Shown here one piece after another: positions 41,748-50,224 of a DNA stretch of 64,000 bases; within the stretch, counting starts at the first letter, position 1; every line of letters starts with the position of its first letter. A program made the position numbers and the translations under genes. Location of the stretch: positions 9,919 through 73,918 of the forward strand of contig BNVH01000006.1 of NCBI GenBank assembly GCA_025997955.1. Direction: 5' to 3'. Source of the stretch: Synergistales bacterium. GTDB taxonomy: Bacteria; Synergistota; Synergistia; Synergistales; Aminobacteriaceae. A model generated the notes under the pieces. That model saw nothing but the letters and a program-made list of their open reading frames with translations. It was not told the origin of the DNA and did not search any database.

Positions 41748-42998
41748 CTACTTGCCTTTGCGTCTCAAAAGAATCGCTCCAGCCGCAAAAGCGACGCCCA
41801 ACGCGCCCGCGCCGACATCGCAACCGCCGCCACCGGAACCAGAGTTGTTGCCGGAACCTGGATCACCGCTGCCTGTGACGACAGCCGTCAGCGGAACAGT
41901 TTCATAACCTACCGCGCCGGTTCCATCGTTATATTCATACAGGACGCTGACAGAGGTTGTTCCCGACTTCAAGGCTTTTAGCGTGAGTGTTCCCCCCGGA
42001 AGGTTACTGTTGTAGTCCCAGGTGGCCCGCAAAACCGATGGATCCGCAACCAAAATGGGGTTGGGGTTCATATAGCTGTAATAACTATCTCTGAAAAGAA
42101 TCGTGATGGGTTCTTCATCATCAACTTTTAAATTCAACGGCCCTCCCAGAGCAGCTGAACTCGCTATGCCCTGATTGCTCCTGTTTGCCACAAAAAAATC
42201 CCACGCATACCGATAACGAGGGCCACTTGGACCTTCTTCGCGCAACTGAACTTCCACCAGAATCCTTGCGACATCTTGCGCATTGACATTGGCAGGAACT
42301 GTAAAGGAACCCTTGGGTATCGCGTTTGCCGCGAATTCCGACCAAGCGCTCTGACCCAAAGTACGTCTACTTTTGTCTCTGACGCGTATTCTGTATCTTC
42401 CGCTGTACGGAACAGCAAGCGCTTTGCTCGTGTTCTCGGGAAGAATCATTCTCCACTCAATCACATTAGGCGCGGTTTTCTCAATGTATGGCACGTATGT
42501 CGCGCGTTGCTGAGCAAACGTGCGCAAAGCCGGTATAGTCCCATTAAACGTGCTCCCAAACAAAGACCAAATGTATGCTTTCCTCTGCAAAAGACCGTCA
42601 GAACCCCAAAAGACAACTTCACTGCCATCAAGGGACGGAATAAATTCCACATAGTCGGAAGCCCCCGATACATAAGTCAGATTGAAAGTCCTGTCTTCAC
42701 CGTTGACGTTGACCCTGTTGCCTTTTGAGTCATAATAATAATATGTCCCATTTGGTATCGTCAGAGATCCAATGGCGCTTTGATTTTCTTCCGTATTGGC
42801 TCGTCCATCAACGCCGATATAGAAGTTCAAATTACGGAATTGCGCCGTTTCGTATATGGCCTTATTGTTGACAATATCGGTAAGAGAATAATGAACGATG
42901 TTAGCATACTGTTCTTCCGCGGCCACCGCCACACCAGCAAACGCAAATAACGATACCACTATCAACAACATCCCGAAAACCCAACTTCTCTTGCTCAT
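41748..42998 (-). CDS. Exported surface protein with Synerg-CTERM-type sorting signal
   Basis: 416 aa. The signal peptide (SKRSWVFGMLLIVVSLFAFAGVAVAA) is followed by a beta-rich region without a recognised domain, a Gly/Ser linker, and a C-terminal GGGGCD motif (Cys about 393), a hydrophobic segment and RRKGK tail. This tripartite end is the Synerg-CTERM layout, thought to direct processing and anchoring at the cell surface in Synergistota. The late part (TAVVTGSGDPG) looks Ig-like. Start ATG at 42998 after AAGGGGG. Monocistronic, ended by its own terminator. Substrate or binding partner unknown. Confidence 0.85.
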   Translation of the reverse strand: MSKRSWVFGMLLIVVSLFAFAGVAVAAEEQYANIVHYSLTDIVNNKAIYETAQFRNLNFYIGVDGRANTEENQSAIGSLTIPNGTYYYYDSKGNRVNVNGEDRTFNLTYVSGASDYVEFIPSLDGSEVVFWGSDGLLQRKAYIWSLFGSTFNGTIPALRTFAQQRATYVPYIEKTAPNVIEWRMILPENTSKALAVPYSGRYRIRVRDKSRRTLGQSAWSEFAANAIPKGSFTVPANVNAQDVARILVEVQLREEGPSGPRYRYAWDFFVANRSNQGIASSAALGGPLNLKVDDEEPITILFRDSYYSYMNPNPILVADPSVLRATWDYNSNLPGGTLTLKALKSGTTSVSVLYEYNDGTGAVGYETVPLTAVVTGSGDPGSGNNSGSGGGGCDVGAGALGVAFAAGAILLRRKGK

Positions 42999-43146
42999 TA
43001 CAAAAACCCCCTTAAGTAAAATTGTGTGAAACATCTATAAACAACTAAAACGCTCTCGGCGCGCGCAGCCGCGCTCATATGGCGCGTCCTGTCAGGCGCG
43101 TCGAGGCGGTGGTTTTAGCCCCAAGTCAAGACGGTTGTCGCCGTCT

Positions 43147-44022
43147 TCATCTGCCGCTGACCTCTTTGAGTCGCTTTAAGACATCCGTATTCTTCAAAGC
43201 ATCGTTCTCCTCGGCGTAGTCTACCGCCATTTTCCCGTCATTGTATTTTACGTTCGCATCCGCGCCGTTCTTGAGCAAGAACGCGATGACTTCGGGGTTA
43301 GAATTAAGCCAAGCGGCGTACGTCAAAGCTGTCCTGCCATACTCGTCTTTCGCGTTTATATCCGCGCCGTTTTTAAGCAAGAACGACATGACTTCCGGGT
43401 GGAAATTAGACTCAGCGATGTGCATCAAAACTGTCCCGCCATTCTCGTCTTTAGCGTTTATATCCGCGCCGTTCTTAAGCAAAAGTGAAATGACTTCTGG
43501 GTTGGAATTACCAGCGGCATACATCAAAGCTGTCTCGCCTTTGTATCCACCTTTCGCGTTTATATCCGCGCCGTTATTGAGCAGAAGCGAAATGACTTCT
43601 GGGTTGGAATTAGTCGCAACGGCATGCATCAAAATTGTATCGCCATAATCGTCTTTCGCGTTTATATCCGCACCGTTTTTAAGCAAAAGCGCGATGACTT
43701 CGGGGTCAGAATTAAACTTGGCGGCATACATCAAAGCTGTCTCGTCATTCCCGTCTTTCGCGTTTATATCCGCGCCGTTTTTAAGCAAGAACGATATGAT
43801 TTCCAGGTTGGAATCAGACTGAGCGGCGTACGTCAAAGCTGTCCTGCCATACTTATCTTTAGCGTTTATATCCGCGCCATCCTTGATAGCCATCTCAATT
43901 TCATTGAACTTGCCCTCGGCGCATAGACCGAAAAAATTCTTCGTGCTCGTCGCGGTCTCGCCAATCCCCGCCAAAACGAAAATCCCCGTCAACAAAAGAA
44001 CAACCAAAATTATTTTTTTCAC
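43147..44022 (-). CDS. Exported ankyrin-repeat protein
   Basis: 291 aa. Signal peptide (KKIILVVLLLTGIFVLAGIG), then about seven to eight ankyrin repeats of 33-35 residues, each with an LLKNGADINAKD-like turn; a final short helix region follows. Start GTG at 44022 with AAAGGAGA eight bases upstream. Repeats are very alike, which suggests recent internal duplication. Exported ankyrin proteins mediate protein-protein contact in the periplasm or outside; the partner is unknown. A 17-bp hairpin sits just upstream of the ribosome site. Confidence 0.88.
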   Translation of the reverse strand: MKKIILVVLLLTGIFVLAGIGETATSTKNFFGLCAEGKFNEIEMAIKDGADINAKDKYGRTALTYAAQSDSNLEIISFLLKNGADINAKDGNDETALMYAAKFNSDPEVIALLLKNGADINAKDDYGDTILMHAVATNSNPEVISLLLNNGADINAKGGYKGETALMYAAGNSNPEVISLLLKNGADINAKDENGGTVLMHIAESNFHPEVMSFLLKNGADINAKDEYGRTALTYAAWLNSNPEVIAFLLKNGADANVKYNDGKMAVDYAEENDALKNTDVLKRLKEVSGR

Positions 44023-44434
44023 GCAAAAACTCTCCTTTCAATAATTCGCGCCTACTATGTAACACTTTCTCAAAAGTGTTACATAGGCGTTGCTTTGTCG
44101 TATTCACCTGTTTATACCTGTATGTTCCATAAGCTGTCTCCGGCATAAAAACTCACCCCCTTCTTCCGTAGACCAATTTAAGCATGCTTGCCTGTCTTTT
44201 GCAAGGACAAGCTCAATCACGGAATATTCACATCCGTATCAGTAGTGGCCCTAACCACCCCCACAGAGACGGGCGACCACTTGCCGCCCGTCTCTGACTG
44301 AGGCAACCCTATAGTCATAAAAGACAATAGCGCATCTCTTGATTTTCTTTGAATTATGCATGATACTATCAGTCGAGATATGTGCAAAATTCACGAAAAA
44401 CGCCGTATGCCGCTGACAGATTGGAGGGATAACA
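44023..44434. other. Intergenic region with two strong hairpins
   Basis: 412 bp without a supported gene. It includes the leader of the ankyrin gene with the hairpin at 44049-44089 (listed separately) and a perfect 12-bp hairpin at 44264-44296 (9-nt loop, no T run) whose role is unclear. The rest shows no coding pattern. Confidence 0.5.
44049..44089 (-). promoter_or_regulatory. Leader hairpin of the ankyrin gene
   Basis: 17-bp stem (44049-44068 with 44073-44089) that is perfect except for a 3-nt CTA bulge, 4-nt loop. It lies about ten bases upstream of the ribosome site of the gene starting at 44022. It could be an operator or a translation-control structure. Confidence 0.5.
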
Positions 44435-44638
44435 ATAAACAAAATCAATTGCTTTAAATGTACGCATTTTGCAATCACTTGGGATATAAAATTCCCTAAA
44501 TCCTGCAAGGCTTTCGGCTTCAAGACGGCCGAGATGCCTTCGGTCACTGTATTTCAATCAACCGGTTGTGACTGTATGGCCTTTACCATCAAACAGAGAA
44601 TAAAGGAAAGCCAAATAGACATTCAGCCATCATGCTAA
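44435..44638 (+). CDS. Small Cys-rich conserved protein, apparently with ATA start
   Basis: 67 codons reading I-NKINCFKCTHFAITWDIKF, then CKAFGFKTAEMPSV, STGCDCMAF and a charged tail. The Cys and W/F pattern is that of a small conserved family of anaerobes, sometimes labelled uracil-DNA glycosylase on weak grounds; it looks like a small zinc- or cluster-binding protein. GGAGGG at 44423-44428 stands six bases before codon ATA at 44435, exactly where ATG is expected, and no ATG, GTG or TTG occurs in frame upstream. So either the start codon was lost by mutation or sequence error, or ATA is used. Too short and start-less for standard gene callers. Confidence 0.55.
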   Translation: MNKINCFKCTHFAITWDIKFPKSCKAFGFKTAEMPSVTVFQSTGCDCMAFTIKQRIKESQIDIQPSC

Positions 44639-44808
44639 TAGGCGTCAGGTGTATTTTAGTTTTTCACCATTGATTGTCATATTGGCGGCGATTTTTTGCT
44701 TATATATAAAGTTGGCAAAGCCGCTCAGTCCGGAATGATAGTGTTTGTAAGGTCAGGCACACACGCTGAATTATATGAATGAAAACTCTCATAAAATCAC
44801 CGTTATTT

Positions 44809-44848
44809 AAAGCCCCGTCCAACTCGGAATTTTGGACGGGGCTTTTTA
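44809..44848 (+). terminator. Rho-independent terminator
   Basis: Perfect 12-bp stem (44809-44820 with 44834-44845), 13-nt loop, ending in TTTTT. It isolates the rubrerythrin gene from upstream transcription, perhaps of the small Cys-rich gene. Confidence 0.85.
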
Positions 44849-44883
44849 CAAAAATAACCTTAAAACGGAAGTCACCTTACCAC

Positions 44884-44912
44884 TTGACAGTATACTAATA
44901 GAATGGTATCTT
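44884..44912 (+). promoter_or_regulatory. Rubrerythrin promoter
   Basis: TTGACA at 44884-44889, 17-base spacer, TATCTT at 44907-44912. The start site would be near 44919, just before the inverted repeat, giving a leader of about 55 nt. Confidence 0.6.
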
Positions 44913-44924
44913 TATTGATATGAA

Positions 44925-44951
44925 TTATTAATAGATATTATATATTAATAA
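44925..44951 (+). promoter_or_regulatory. Possible operator before rubrerythrin (AT-rich inverted repeat)
   Basis: TTATTAATA (44925-44933), 9-base spacer, TATTAATAA (44943-44951), just after the presumed transcription start. Peroxide-responsive (PerR-type) operators are AT-rich palindromes of a similar kind, but the half-sites here do not match a known consensus well. Confidence 0.4.
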
Positions 44952-44972
44952 ATACAGAGGGAGGAATTTGTA

Positions 44973-45518
44973 ATGAAGAAATTTGTTTGCGGTATCTGCG
45001 GTTATGTTCACGAGGGGAACGAGCCTCCGAAAGAATGTCCGACATGCAAGGCTCCGGCTTCTAAGTTCACTGAACAGGCCGTCGGCGCTTTGGTTTTTGC
45101 CGATGAGCATCGTATCGGCGTAGCGCAGGGTGTTGACAATGAGGTTATCGAAGGGCTTCGCGCCAATTTCACAGGGGAGTGCACGGAAGTCGGTATGTAC
45201 CTTGCGATGAGCCGTCAGGCCGACCGTGAGGGGTATCCTGAAGTGGCGGAGGCTTACAAGCGCTACGCCTACGAGGAAGCCGACCACGCCTCGCGTTTCG
45301 CGGAACTGCTCGGTGAAGTTGTCCACGCCGACACGAAGAAGAACCTCTCGTTGCGCGTGGAGGCGGAGCACGGCGCGACCGCCGGCAAGAAACAGCTCGC
45401 GACCCGCGCCAAAGAGCTAGGTTACGACGCTATTCACGACACCGTGCATGAGATGTGCAAAGACGAGGCCCGTCACGGTAAAGGCTTCGAGGGTCTCCTG
45501 AAGAGATATTTCAAATAA
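44973..45518 (+). CDS. Reverse rubrerythrin (N-terminal rubredoxin, C-terminal ferritin-like)
   Basis: 181 aa. The rubredoxin Fe(SCys)4 site comes first (Cys 6, 9, 22, 25 in [10 protein letters not shown] and KECPTCKAP), followed by a four-helix diiron domain with EADHASRF and [11 protein letters not shown]. This is the domain order of reverse rubrerythrins, which reduce hydrogen peroxide and sometimes oxygen in anaerobes using NAD(P)H-linked donors. Cytoplasmic, single-gene unit between two terminators. RBS GGGAGG nine bases before the ATG. Confidence 0.95.
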   Translation: MKKFVCGICGYVHEGNEPPKECPTCKAPASKFTEQAVGALVFADEHRIGVAQGVDNEVIEGLRANFTGECTEVGMYLAMSRQADREGYPEVAEAYKRYAYEEADHASRFAELLGEVVHADTKKNLSLRVEAEHGATAGKKQLATRAKELGYDAIHDTVHEMCKDEARHGKGFEGLLKRYFK

Positions 45519-45565
45519 GAGCCGGCGCCGGCCAAACATGAATAGATAGCTCAATGCGCCACACA

Positions 45566-45600
45566 AGTTCAGCCCTCGGCATAGGTCCGAGGGCTGAACT
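45566..45600 (+). terminator. Terminator after rubrerythrin
   Basis: Perfect 14-bp stem (45566-45579 with 45587-45600), 7-nt loop; the following sequence is only moderately T-rich. Confidence 0.75.
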
Positions 45601-45692
45601 GTTGCTTTCTGCCGTTTGGTGTGGTTAGTTTAGGCTTGACATCGCTGATTTGAGAGGTTAAAATGAATAAAAATTTACTTAGGAGGTTTAAA

Positions 45693-46502
45693 ATGAAAAA
45701 AATTTTCAAACTAACTGTTTCTATTTTCGCGATAGGCCTCGTTCTGTCATTTATAGACTGCGGCAAAAAAGCGGCTCTTTGCGCGGATAGCGACATCGGG
45801 CTTCTAACGCCGGGAATTTTGAAGGCCGGAGTGGAGATAGGCTACCCGCCGTTTGAGTTTTTTGACAGCGACGGCACGACGCCCATAGGCTTGGACGTAG
45901 ACCTCGGCAAGGCCATAGCCGAAAAGCTCGGCGTCCGACTTGTGCATGAGGACACGGCGTGGGACGCTATATTTTCGGGTCTCGGCATAGACAAATACGA
46001 CTGCGTAATCTCAGCGGCCACAATCAGCGCGGAGCGCCAAAAAATCGTGGACTTCACGACACCCTACATAGAAAACTGGATGTCCATAGTCGTCAAAAAA
46101 GGCGCTCGTGAGATAAAGAGCGTAAAAGAGCTCGAAGGGCTTTCCGTGGGCTATCAGGGATCGACGACGGCTGACGAGTATTTATCAAAGCAAATAGAGA
46201 CGGGCGTCGTTTCTTGCAAGGTGAACTCCTACGACAAGGTTCTTCAGTGCTTTGACGATCTGAGATTGGGCCGTATCGACGCCGTTTTTTGCGACAGCAC
46301 GGTCTCCGAGGGCTACACGGCGAGAGAACCTGATAATTTCGTCATGAGCTGGCTTCAGAAGGACGAAGAGGGCGAAGAAGCCGAGGTTTTCGGTATAGCG
46401 GTCAAAAAGGGCAACGCAAAGCTCAAGGACGCGCTAAACAAAGCGCTGCAAGAGCTCAGGGAAAGCGGCGAGTTGGACAAGATTATAAAAAACTGGCTTT
46501 AA
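45693..46502 (+). CDS. Polar amino acid ABC substrate-binding protein
   Basis: 269-aa receptor of the family 3 (HisJ/GlnH) class. The signal peptide contains an unusual late Cys (SFIDCGKKA); it is not a good lipobox, so lipidation is uncertain. Mature blocks: GVEIGYPPFEFFD, AEKLGVRLVHEDTAWDAIFSGL, and DFTTPYIENW. Start ATG at 45693 behind a perfect AGGAGG; a frame to 45663 has no site. Followed 3 bp later by its permease. Confidence 0.92.
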   Translation: MKKIFKLTVSIFAIGLVLSFIDCGKKAALCADSDIGLLTPGILKAGVEIGYPPFEFFDSDGTTPIGLDVDLGKAIAEKLGVRLVHEDTAWDAIFSGLGIDKYDCVISAATISAERQKIVDFTTPYIENWMSIVVKKGAREIKSVKELEGLSVGYQGSTTADEYLSKQIETGVVSCKVNSYDKVLQCFDDLRLGRIDAVFCDSTVSEGYTAREPDNFVMSWLQKDEEGEEAEVFGIAVKKGNAKLKDALNKALQELRESGELDKIIKNWL

Positions 46503-46505
46503 TTT

Positions 46506-47429
46506 ATGATAAAACAGTCACGAAAGACCCTTGCGATTATCGCAATGGTCGCCCTTGTTTTAGCTTTTCTCGCAGCCGTCAAGCCGAGCCGCGCTCGTAT
46601 GACGGCAAACCTCTCCGAAGAGCTGATAGCTGACGCTGGCAACAAATACAGCGAGACTTATTACGATTATCTGATTTTCAACGTAATAAGAGGCAGGAAT
46701 GTCAAAACGGCGCTCAACGATACGTACATAGGGTTTGCCGGAAGCGTGACGGCCATCAACGAAGGTTTTTCGGAAAACATAGCGGACATTCTGTTCTGGA
46801 TTCCGCGTCTTTTGTCGGGAACGTTGATAACTATATCTTTGACGATAGTCTCGGTCTGCGCCGGGATTTTTGGAAGTATTTTCTTGGCGCTCGGCAAAAT
46901 TTCCAAAAACAAAATCCTGAGCAAAATATGTGAAAGCTATGTATTTTTCTTTCGCGGCACGCCGCTGCTCATGCAGCTTTTCTTTGTCTATTACGGATTG
47001 CCTCAGATAAGTCCGGCGCTGACGATAAACAATAAATTTCTCGCCGCGTTCATCGCGTTTGGGATGAACTCGGCGGCTTATTGCGCGGAGATTATACGAG
47101 GCGCCATTCAGTCTATCGACAAAGGGCAGTTCGAGGCCTCTAAGGCGCTGGGGTCGAGCTACACTCAGACGATGTTTCGCGTCATAATTCCGCAATCCAT
47201 CCGCCGCCTTATTCCGCCTGTGGCGAACGAGTTCATCACCGTTTTGAAAGACGCGTCCTTGGTCTCCATTATCGCGCTGTCCGACCTGACTCACGCCACT
47301 CGCTCAATCTCAAGCTCGGCGAGCACGGCTTTGGTATATATCCCGGCCATGATAATCTATTTGATAATCACGGCGCTTTTCACCTTTATGTTTAACCGGC
47401 TCGAAAAACGCTTTTCGGTTTATCAGTAA
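46506..47429 (+). CDS. Polar amino acid ABC permease with long N-terminal extension
   Basis: 307-aa HisM/GlnP-type permease. The core (from about residue 95) has the EAA loop EASKALGSSYTQTMFRVIIPQSIRRL. Before it are one membrane helix (about 8-25) and some 70 residues probably outside the membrane; standard permeases are near 220 aa. No ATPase gene follows, so the ATPase must be encoded elsewhere or shared. Confidence 0.88.
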   Translation: MIKQSRKTLAIIAMVALVLAFLAAVKPSRARMTANLSEELIADAGNKYSETYYDYLIFNVIRGRNVKTALNDTYIGFAGSVTAINEGFSENIADILFWIPRLLSGTLITISLTIVSVCAGIFGSIFLALGKISKNKILSKICESYVFFFRGTPLLMQLFFVYYGLPQISPALTINNKFLAAFIAFGMNSAAYCAEIIRGAIQSIDKGQFEASKALGSSYTQTMFRVIIPQSIRRLIPPVANEFITVLKDASLVSIIALSDLTHATRSISSSASTALVYIPAMIIYLIITALFTFMFNRLEKRFSVYQ

Positions 47430-47532
47430 TGAACCGAACAAATAGTAGCACGGATAACAAGAAATATCATAAAAACTCTAAGGCTAAAATCAATAAGAGC
47501 TCGGGGCATCAAAAGCACCTGAAAGGGCGTCA

Positions 47533-47562
47533 TTGACTTTACCGATAACTTATATATATAAT
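47533..47562 (+). promoter_or_regulatory. Promoter of the first tetrulose-region importer
   Basis: TTGACT at 47533-47538, 18-base spacer, perfect TATAAT at 47557-47562; about 130 bp upstream of the binding-protein ATG. No CRP-like box is near it, unlike the next importer. Confidence 0.5.
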
Positions 47563-47692
47563 AATCACCGGCATTTAAGCCGCAGCTCCAAACGGTTCAC
47601 CCTAAGTTTTTATGAATAAAAGAGCAATGCGTCATGTTAAGCTTTCGTCTGTAACGAGTTCTTACATTCATATTAAGGAGAGGTGTTTTGTA

Positions 47693-48670
47693 ATGAAAAA
47701 GTTTATCTGTGGTTTGTTGGGTATCGCTGTTTTGGCAGGGCTGTTAGTTAGTTTTGTTCCTCAGGCTGGCGCGGCGGAAACGTTGCGGTTCGCTATAGTT
47801 CCAAAGTGCGTTCATGCCTGGTTTGACCTTGTGCATATGGGCGCTAGGCAGGAAGCCAACAAGTTGAGCGAGGTAACGGGTCTGAAAATTGAGGTGGAAT
47901 ATCGCGCCCCTAACGCTGTCGACGTGACAGAGCAGAATACTATTCTCTCTCAGGTCGCGGCGACGAAACCCACCGGAATCGCTCTCGACCCCGTAGATTA
48001 TGAAGGCAGCAAAGCCGTTATAGAGGAGATAAGGGCTCAGGGAATCACGGTAGTCCTTTTCGACGCGCCAGCGCCAGAGGGATCTGACCTGACCGGCGTC
48101 GGCTGTAATTTCACGGAACAGGCTGTCATTGCGTCCGAATATCTTGTCAAACACCTGAACGGCAAGGGCAAGGTCGCTATAATGCAGGGAGTCCCGACAG
48201 CGCCCAATCATATCGAGCGCTATGAGGCTCACAAAGCGACTTTGGCGAAATATCCCGGCATTGAGGTAGTCGCCGAAGGCGTCGATAACGACGACATCCA
48301 AGTTGCCCAGCAGCAGATGGCCGCGATAATCGCGGCGCACCCCGACCTCGACGGCGTCGTGTGCTGCAACGCCTCAGGACCCATCGGCATCGCTAACGCC
48401 ATCAAGGAAGCCGGCATGGAAAATAAAATATTCGCGGTTGGGATGGACGGTATCAAAGAAATACTCGACGCCGTAAAAGACGGTTCCCTGAAAGCCTCTT
48501 CCGCCAGTATCCCGCAGAAGCAGGGCAGCTTGTCAGTATTGGCGATGTTCCAGGCGTACCTCGGTCTTGACATGCCCAAAGTCATCGACACCGGTATCAA
48601 CTTCGCGACGCCAGAGAATGTCGATCAGATGTTGAAGGATCTGGAAGAACTGTACAAGCTGATTTCTTAA
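47693..48670 (+). CDS. Ribose-type ABC substrate-binding protein (importer A)
   Basis: 325-aa periplasmic sugar receptor. Start ATG at 47693 after AAGGAGAGG; a frame from 47612 only adds a poor leader. The signal peptide is cut near QAGAA-ETL. Type I sugar-receptor blocks: TILSQVAATKPTGIALDPV, EYLVKHLNGKGKVAIMQG and VGMDGIKEILDAVKDGS. Followed by a hairpin and the ATPase gene. Ligand probably a small polyol or ketose, by context. Confidence 0.92.
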   Translation: MKKFICGLLGIAVLAGLLVSFVPQAGAAETLRFAIVPKCVHAWFDLVHMGARQEANKLSEVTGLKIEVEYRAPNAVDVTEQNTILSQVAATKPTGIALDPVDYEGSKAVIEEIRAQGITVVLFDAPAPEGSDLTGVGCNFTEQAVIASEYLVKHLNGKGKVAIMQGVPTAPNHIERYEAHKATLAKYPGIEVVAEGVDNDDIQVAQQQMAAIIAAHPDLDGVVCCNASGPIGIANAIKEAGMENKIFAVGMDGIKEILDAVKDGSLKASSASIPQKQGSLSVLAMFQAYLGLDMPKVIDTGINFATPENVDQMLKDLEELYKLIS

Positions 48671-48679
48671 ACAAGCATT

Positions 48680-48701
48680 GGGGCGAACCGAGGTTCGCCC
48701 C
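48680..48701 (+). promoter_or_regulatory. Hairpin between binding protein and ATPase (importer A)
   Basis: GGGGCGAA (48680-48687) pairs with TTCGCCCC (48694-48701), 6-nt loop whose ends may extend the stem. No T run. Nine bases after the stop codon. Confidence 0.6.
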
Positions 48702-48720
48702 TCGTTAAAGGGGTAACTCC

Positions 48721-50208
48721 ATGAATGTTCTAGAGTCCATCAATATTACCAAGCGTTTTCCCGGCGTCGTAGCGTTGGAATCAGTCAGCGTCGCTTTCGA
48801 GCCGGGCAAGATACACTGTATTGTCGGCGAAAACGGCGCTGGCAAGAGTACCCTTATAAAGATACTGACGGGCGTCCAGCCCCCCGACGAGGGGCAAGTC
48901 GTCATTATGGGCGCTGACGCGCTGCAAAGGACGCGCTTGTTTGACAATGTCGCCTACGTTCCGCAAGAGATAGATTTGTTCAAAAATATGTCAGTAGCCG
49001 AAAATCTGTTTATGCCATATGACAAGTCCGGCTTCACAGGTCTCTTTGTCAGCCAGTCGAAGATACAAAAGGCGGCCGTGACATGGTTGGACCGATTCAA
49101 AATCACGGCGTCGCCGGAGGCGCTCGTTAAAGACGTCTCAGTTTCCGAACAGCAGCTTTTGCAAATCGCGCGGGCTATGGTAAACCGGAAGGCAAATATC
49201 CTAATGCTCGACGAGCCCACCACCTCGCTGACGTCCAAAGACACCGCTTTGCTATTCGAGGTTATTATGCAGATCAAAAAAGAAGATAAGGCCATCATAT
49301 TTATTTCACACAAATTGGAAGAACTCATGCAGATTGGCGACTGCGTCACCGTTTTGCGCAACGGTAAAAAGATAGCGCACGCTTCTATGAACGAAGTGGA
49401 TATTCCGTGGATGATTGAAAAGATGGCGGGGCATAAGGTTGACCAAAACCGGATATTTTGTTCCGCCAAGATATCAGATGAAACGCTGCTCAAAGTAAGC
49501 GACCTTACGGGGGACGCGTTCAGCGGCGTGAGTTTTGAATTAAAAAAAGGCGAAATATTGGGTTTTTCGGGCTTGAACGGGGCCGGCCGCAGCGAGCTTA
49601 CGCAGTCTATCTTGGGCATCCTGCCCGTGTGGAGCGGCGATGTCGAGCTATCCGGCAAAAAATGGAAATTGGGCGACCCGAGTTTTTCCGTCAGGAACGG
49701 ATACATATATCTCCCGGAGGAAAGAAAGCAGCAGGGCATTTTGCAGTATCTCAGCTTAGCCAACAATATATCTATCACCGTTTTAGATAAGATAAAGTCG
49801 GGTTTTGTCATTTCAGGCGGCAAAGAGACGCGGCTTGCCGATACGGTTGTTCAAAAATACAACATAAAGGCCGGTTCGCTTCAGCGGGAAATCAGGTTTT
49901 TGAGCGGGGGAAACCAGCAAAAGACGATAATCGGACGGGCGATGTACTGTTCTCCAAGCGTCTTGGTTTTCGACGAGCCGACTAAAGGAATTGACGTCGG
50001 AACCAAAGAGGACATTTACGCTTTAATAAAGGAACTCGCGGAGGAATATCAGATAGGCGTTATTATTATCTCCTCGGAGATAGACGAGGTTTTAAAGTGT
50101 TCAAACCGTATTATCACTATGTATAATGGCAAAGTGGTCGGCGAATTCGCTAATACGGCCGAAAAAACAGAGATTTTGAACTCGATTATGGGTATCACTC
50201 ATCCGTAA
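48721..50208 (+). CDS. Ribose-type ABC ATPase, two domains (importer A)
   Basis: 495-aa RbsA-like ATPase. Domain 1: Walker A GENGAGKST, a divergent signature VSVSEQQLLQ, Walker B ILMLDEPTTSL. Domain 2: degenerate P-loop GLNGAGRSE, FLSGGNQQ, VLVFDEPTKGIDVG. Lies between its receptor (50 bp upstream) and permease (16 bp downstream). Confidence 0.93.
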   Translation: MNVLESINITKRFPGVVALESVSVAFEPGKIHCIVGENGAGKSTLIKILTGVQPPDEGQVVIMGADALQRTRLFDNVAYVPQEIDLFKNMSVAENLFMPYDKSGFTGLFVSQSKIQKAAVTWLDRFKITASPEALVKDVSVSEQQLLQIARAMVNRKANILMLDEPTTSLTSKDTALLFEVIMQIKKEDKAIIFISHKLEELMQIGDCVTVLRNGKKIAHASMNEVDIPWMIEKMAGHKVDQNRIFCSAKISDETLLKVSDLTGDAFSGVSFELKKGEILGFSGLNGAGRSELTQSILGILPVWSGDVELSGKKWKLGDPSFSVRNGYIYLPEERKQQGILQYLSLANNISITVLDKIKSGFVISGGKETRLADTVVQKYNIKAGSLQREIRFLSGGNQQKTIIGRAMYCSPSVLVFDEPTKGIDVGTKEDIYALIKELAEEYQIGVIIISSEIDEVLKCSNRIITMYNGKVVGEFANTAEKTEILNSIMGITHP

Positions 50209-50224
50209 GATAAGGTAAGTGTTG

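Larger units (their letters stand above)
44639..44972. other. Intergenic region with terminator and rubrerythrin control elements
   Basis: 334 bp without a gene. The first 170 bp (44639-44808) show nothing recognisable. Then come a terminator (44809-44848), a promoter (44884-44912) and an inverted repeat (44925-44951), listed separately. Confidence 0.6.

Noticed and set aside
43240..43905. Regularly spaced DNA repeats resembling a CRISPR array
   Set aside because: The period of about 100 bp and the translated NGADINAKD units show that these are ankyrin-coding repeats.
48954..49823. Open frame of 289 codons on the minus strand
   Set aside because: Antisense to a canonical two-domain ABC ATPase and very Ser/Pro-rich, as expected of a shadow frame.
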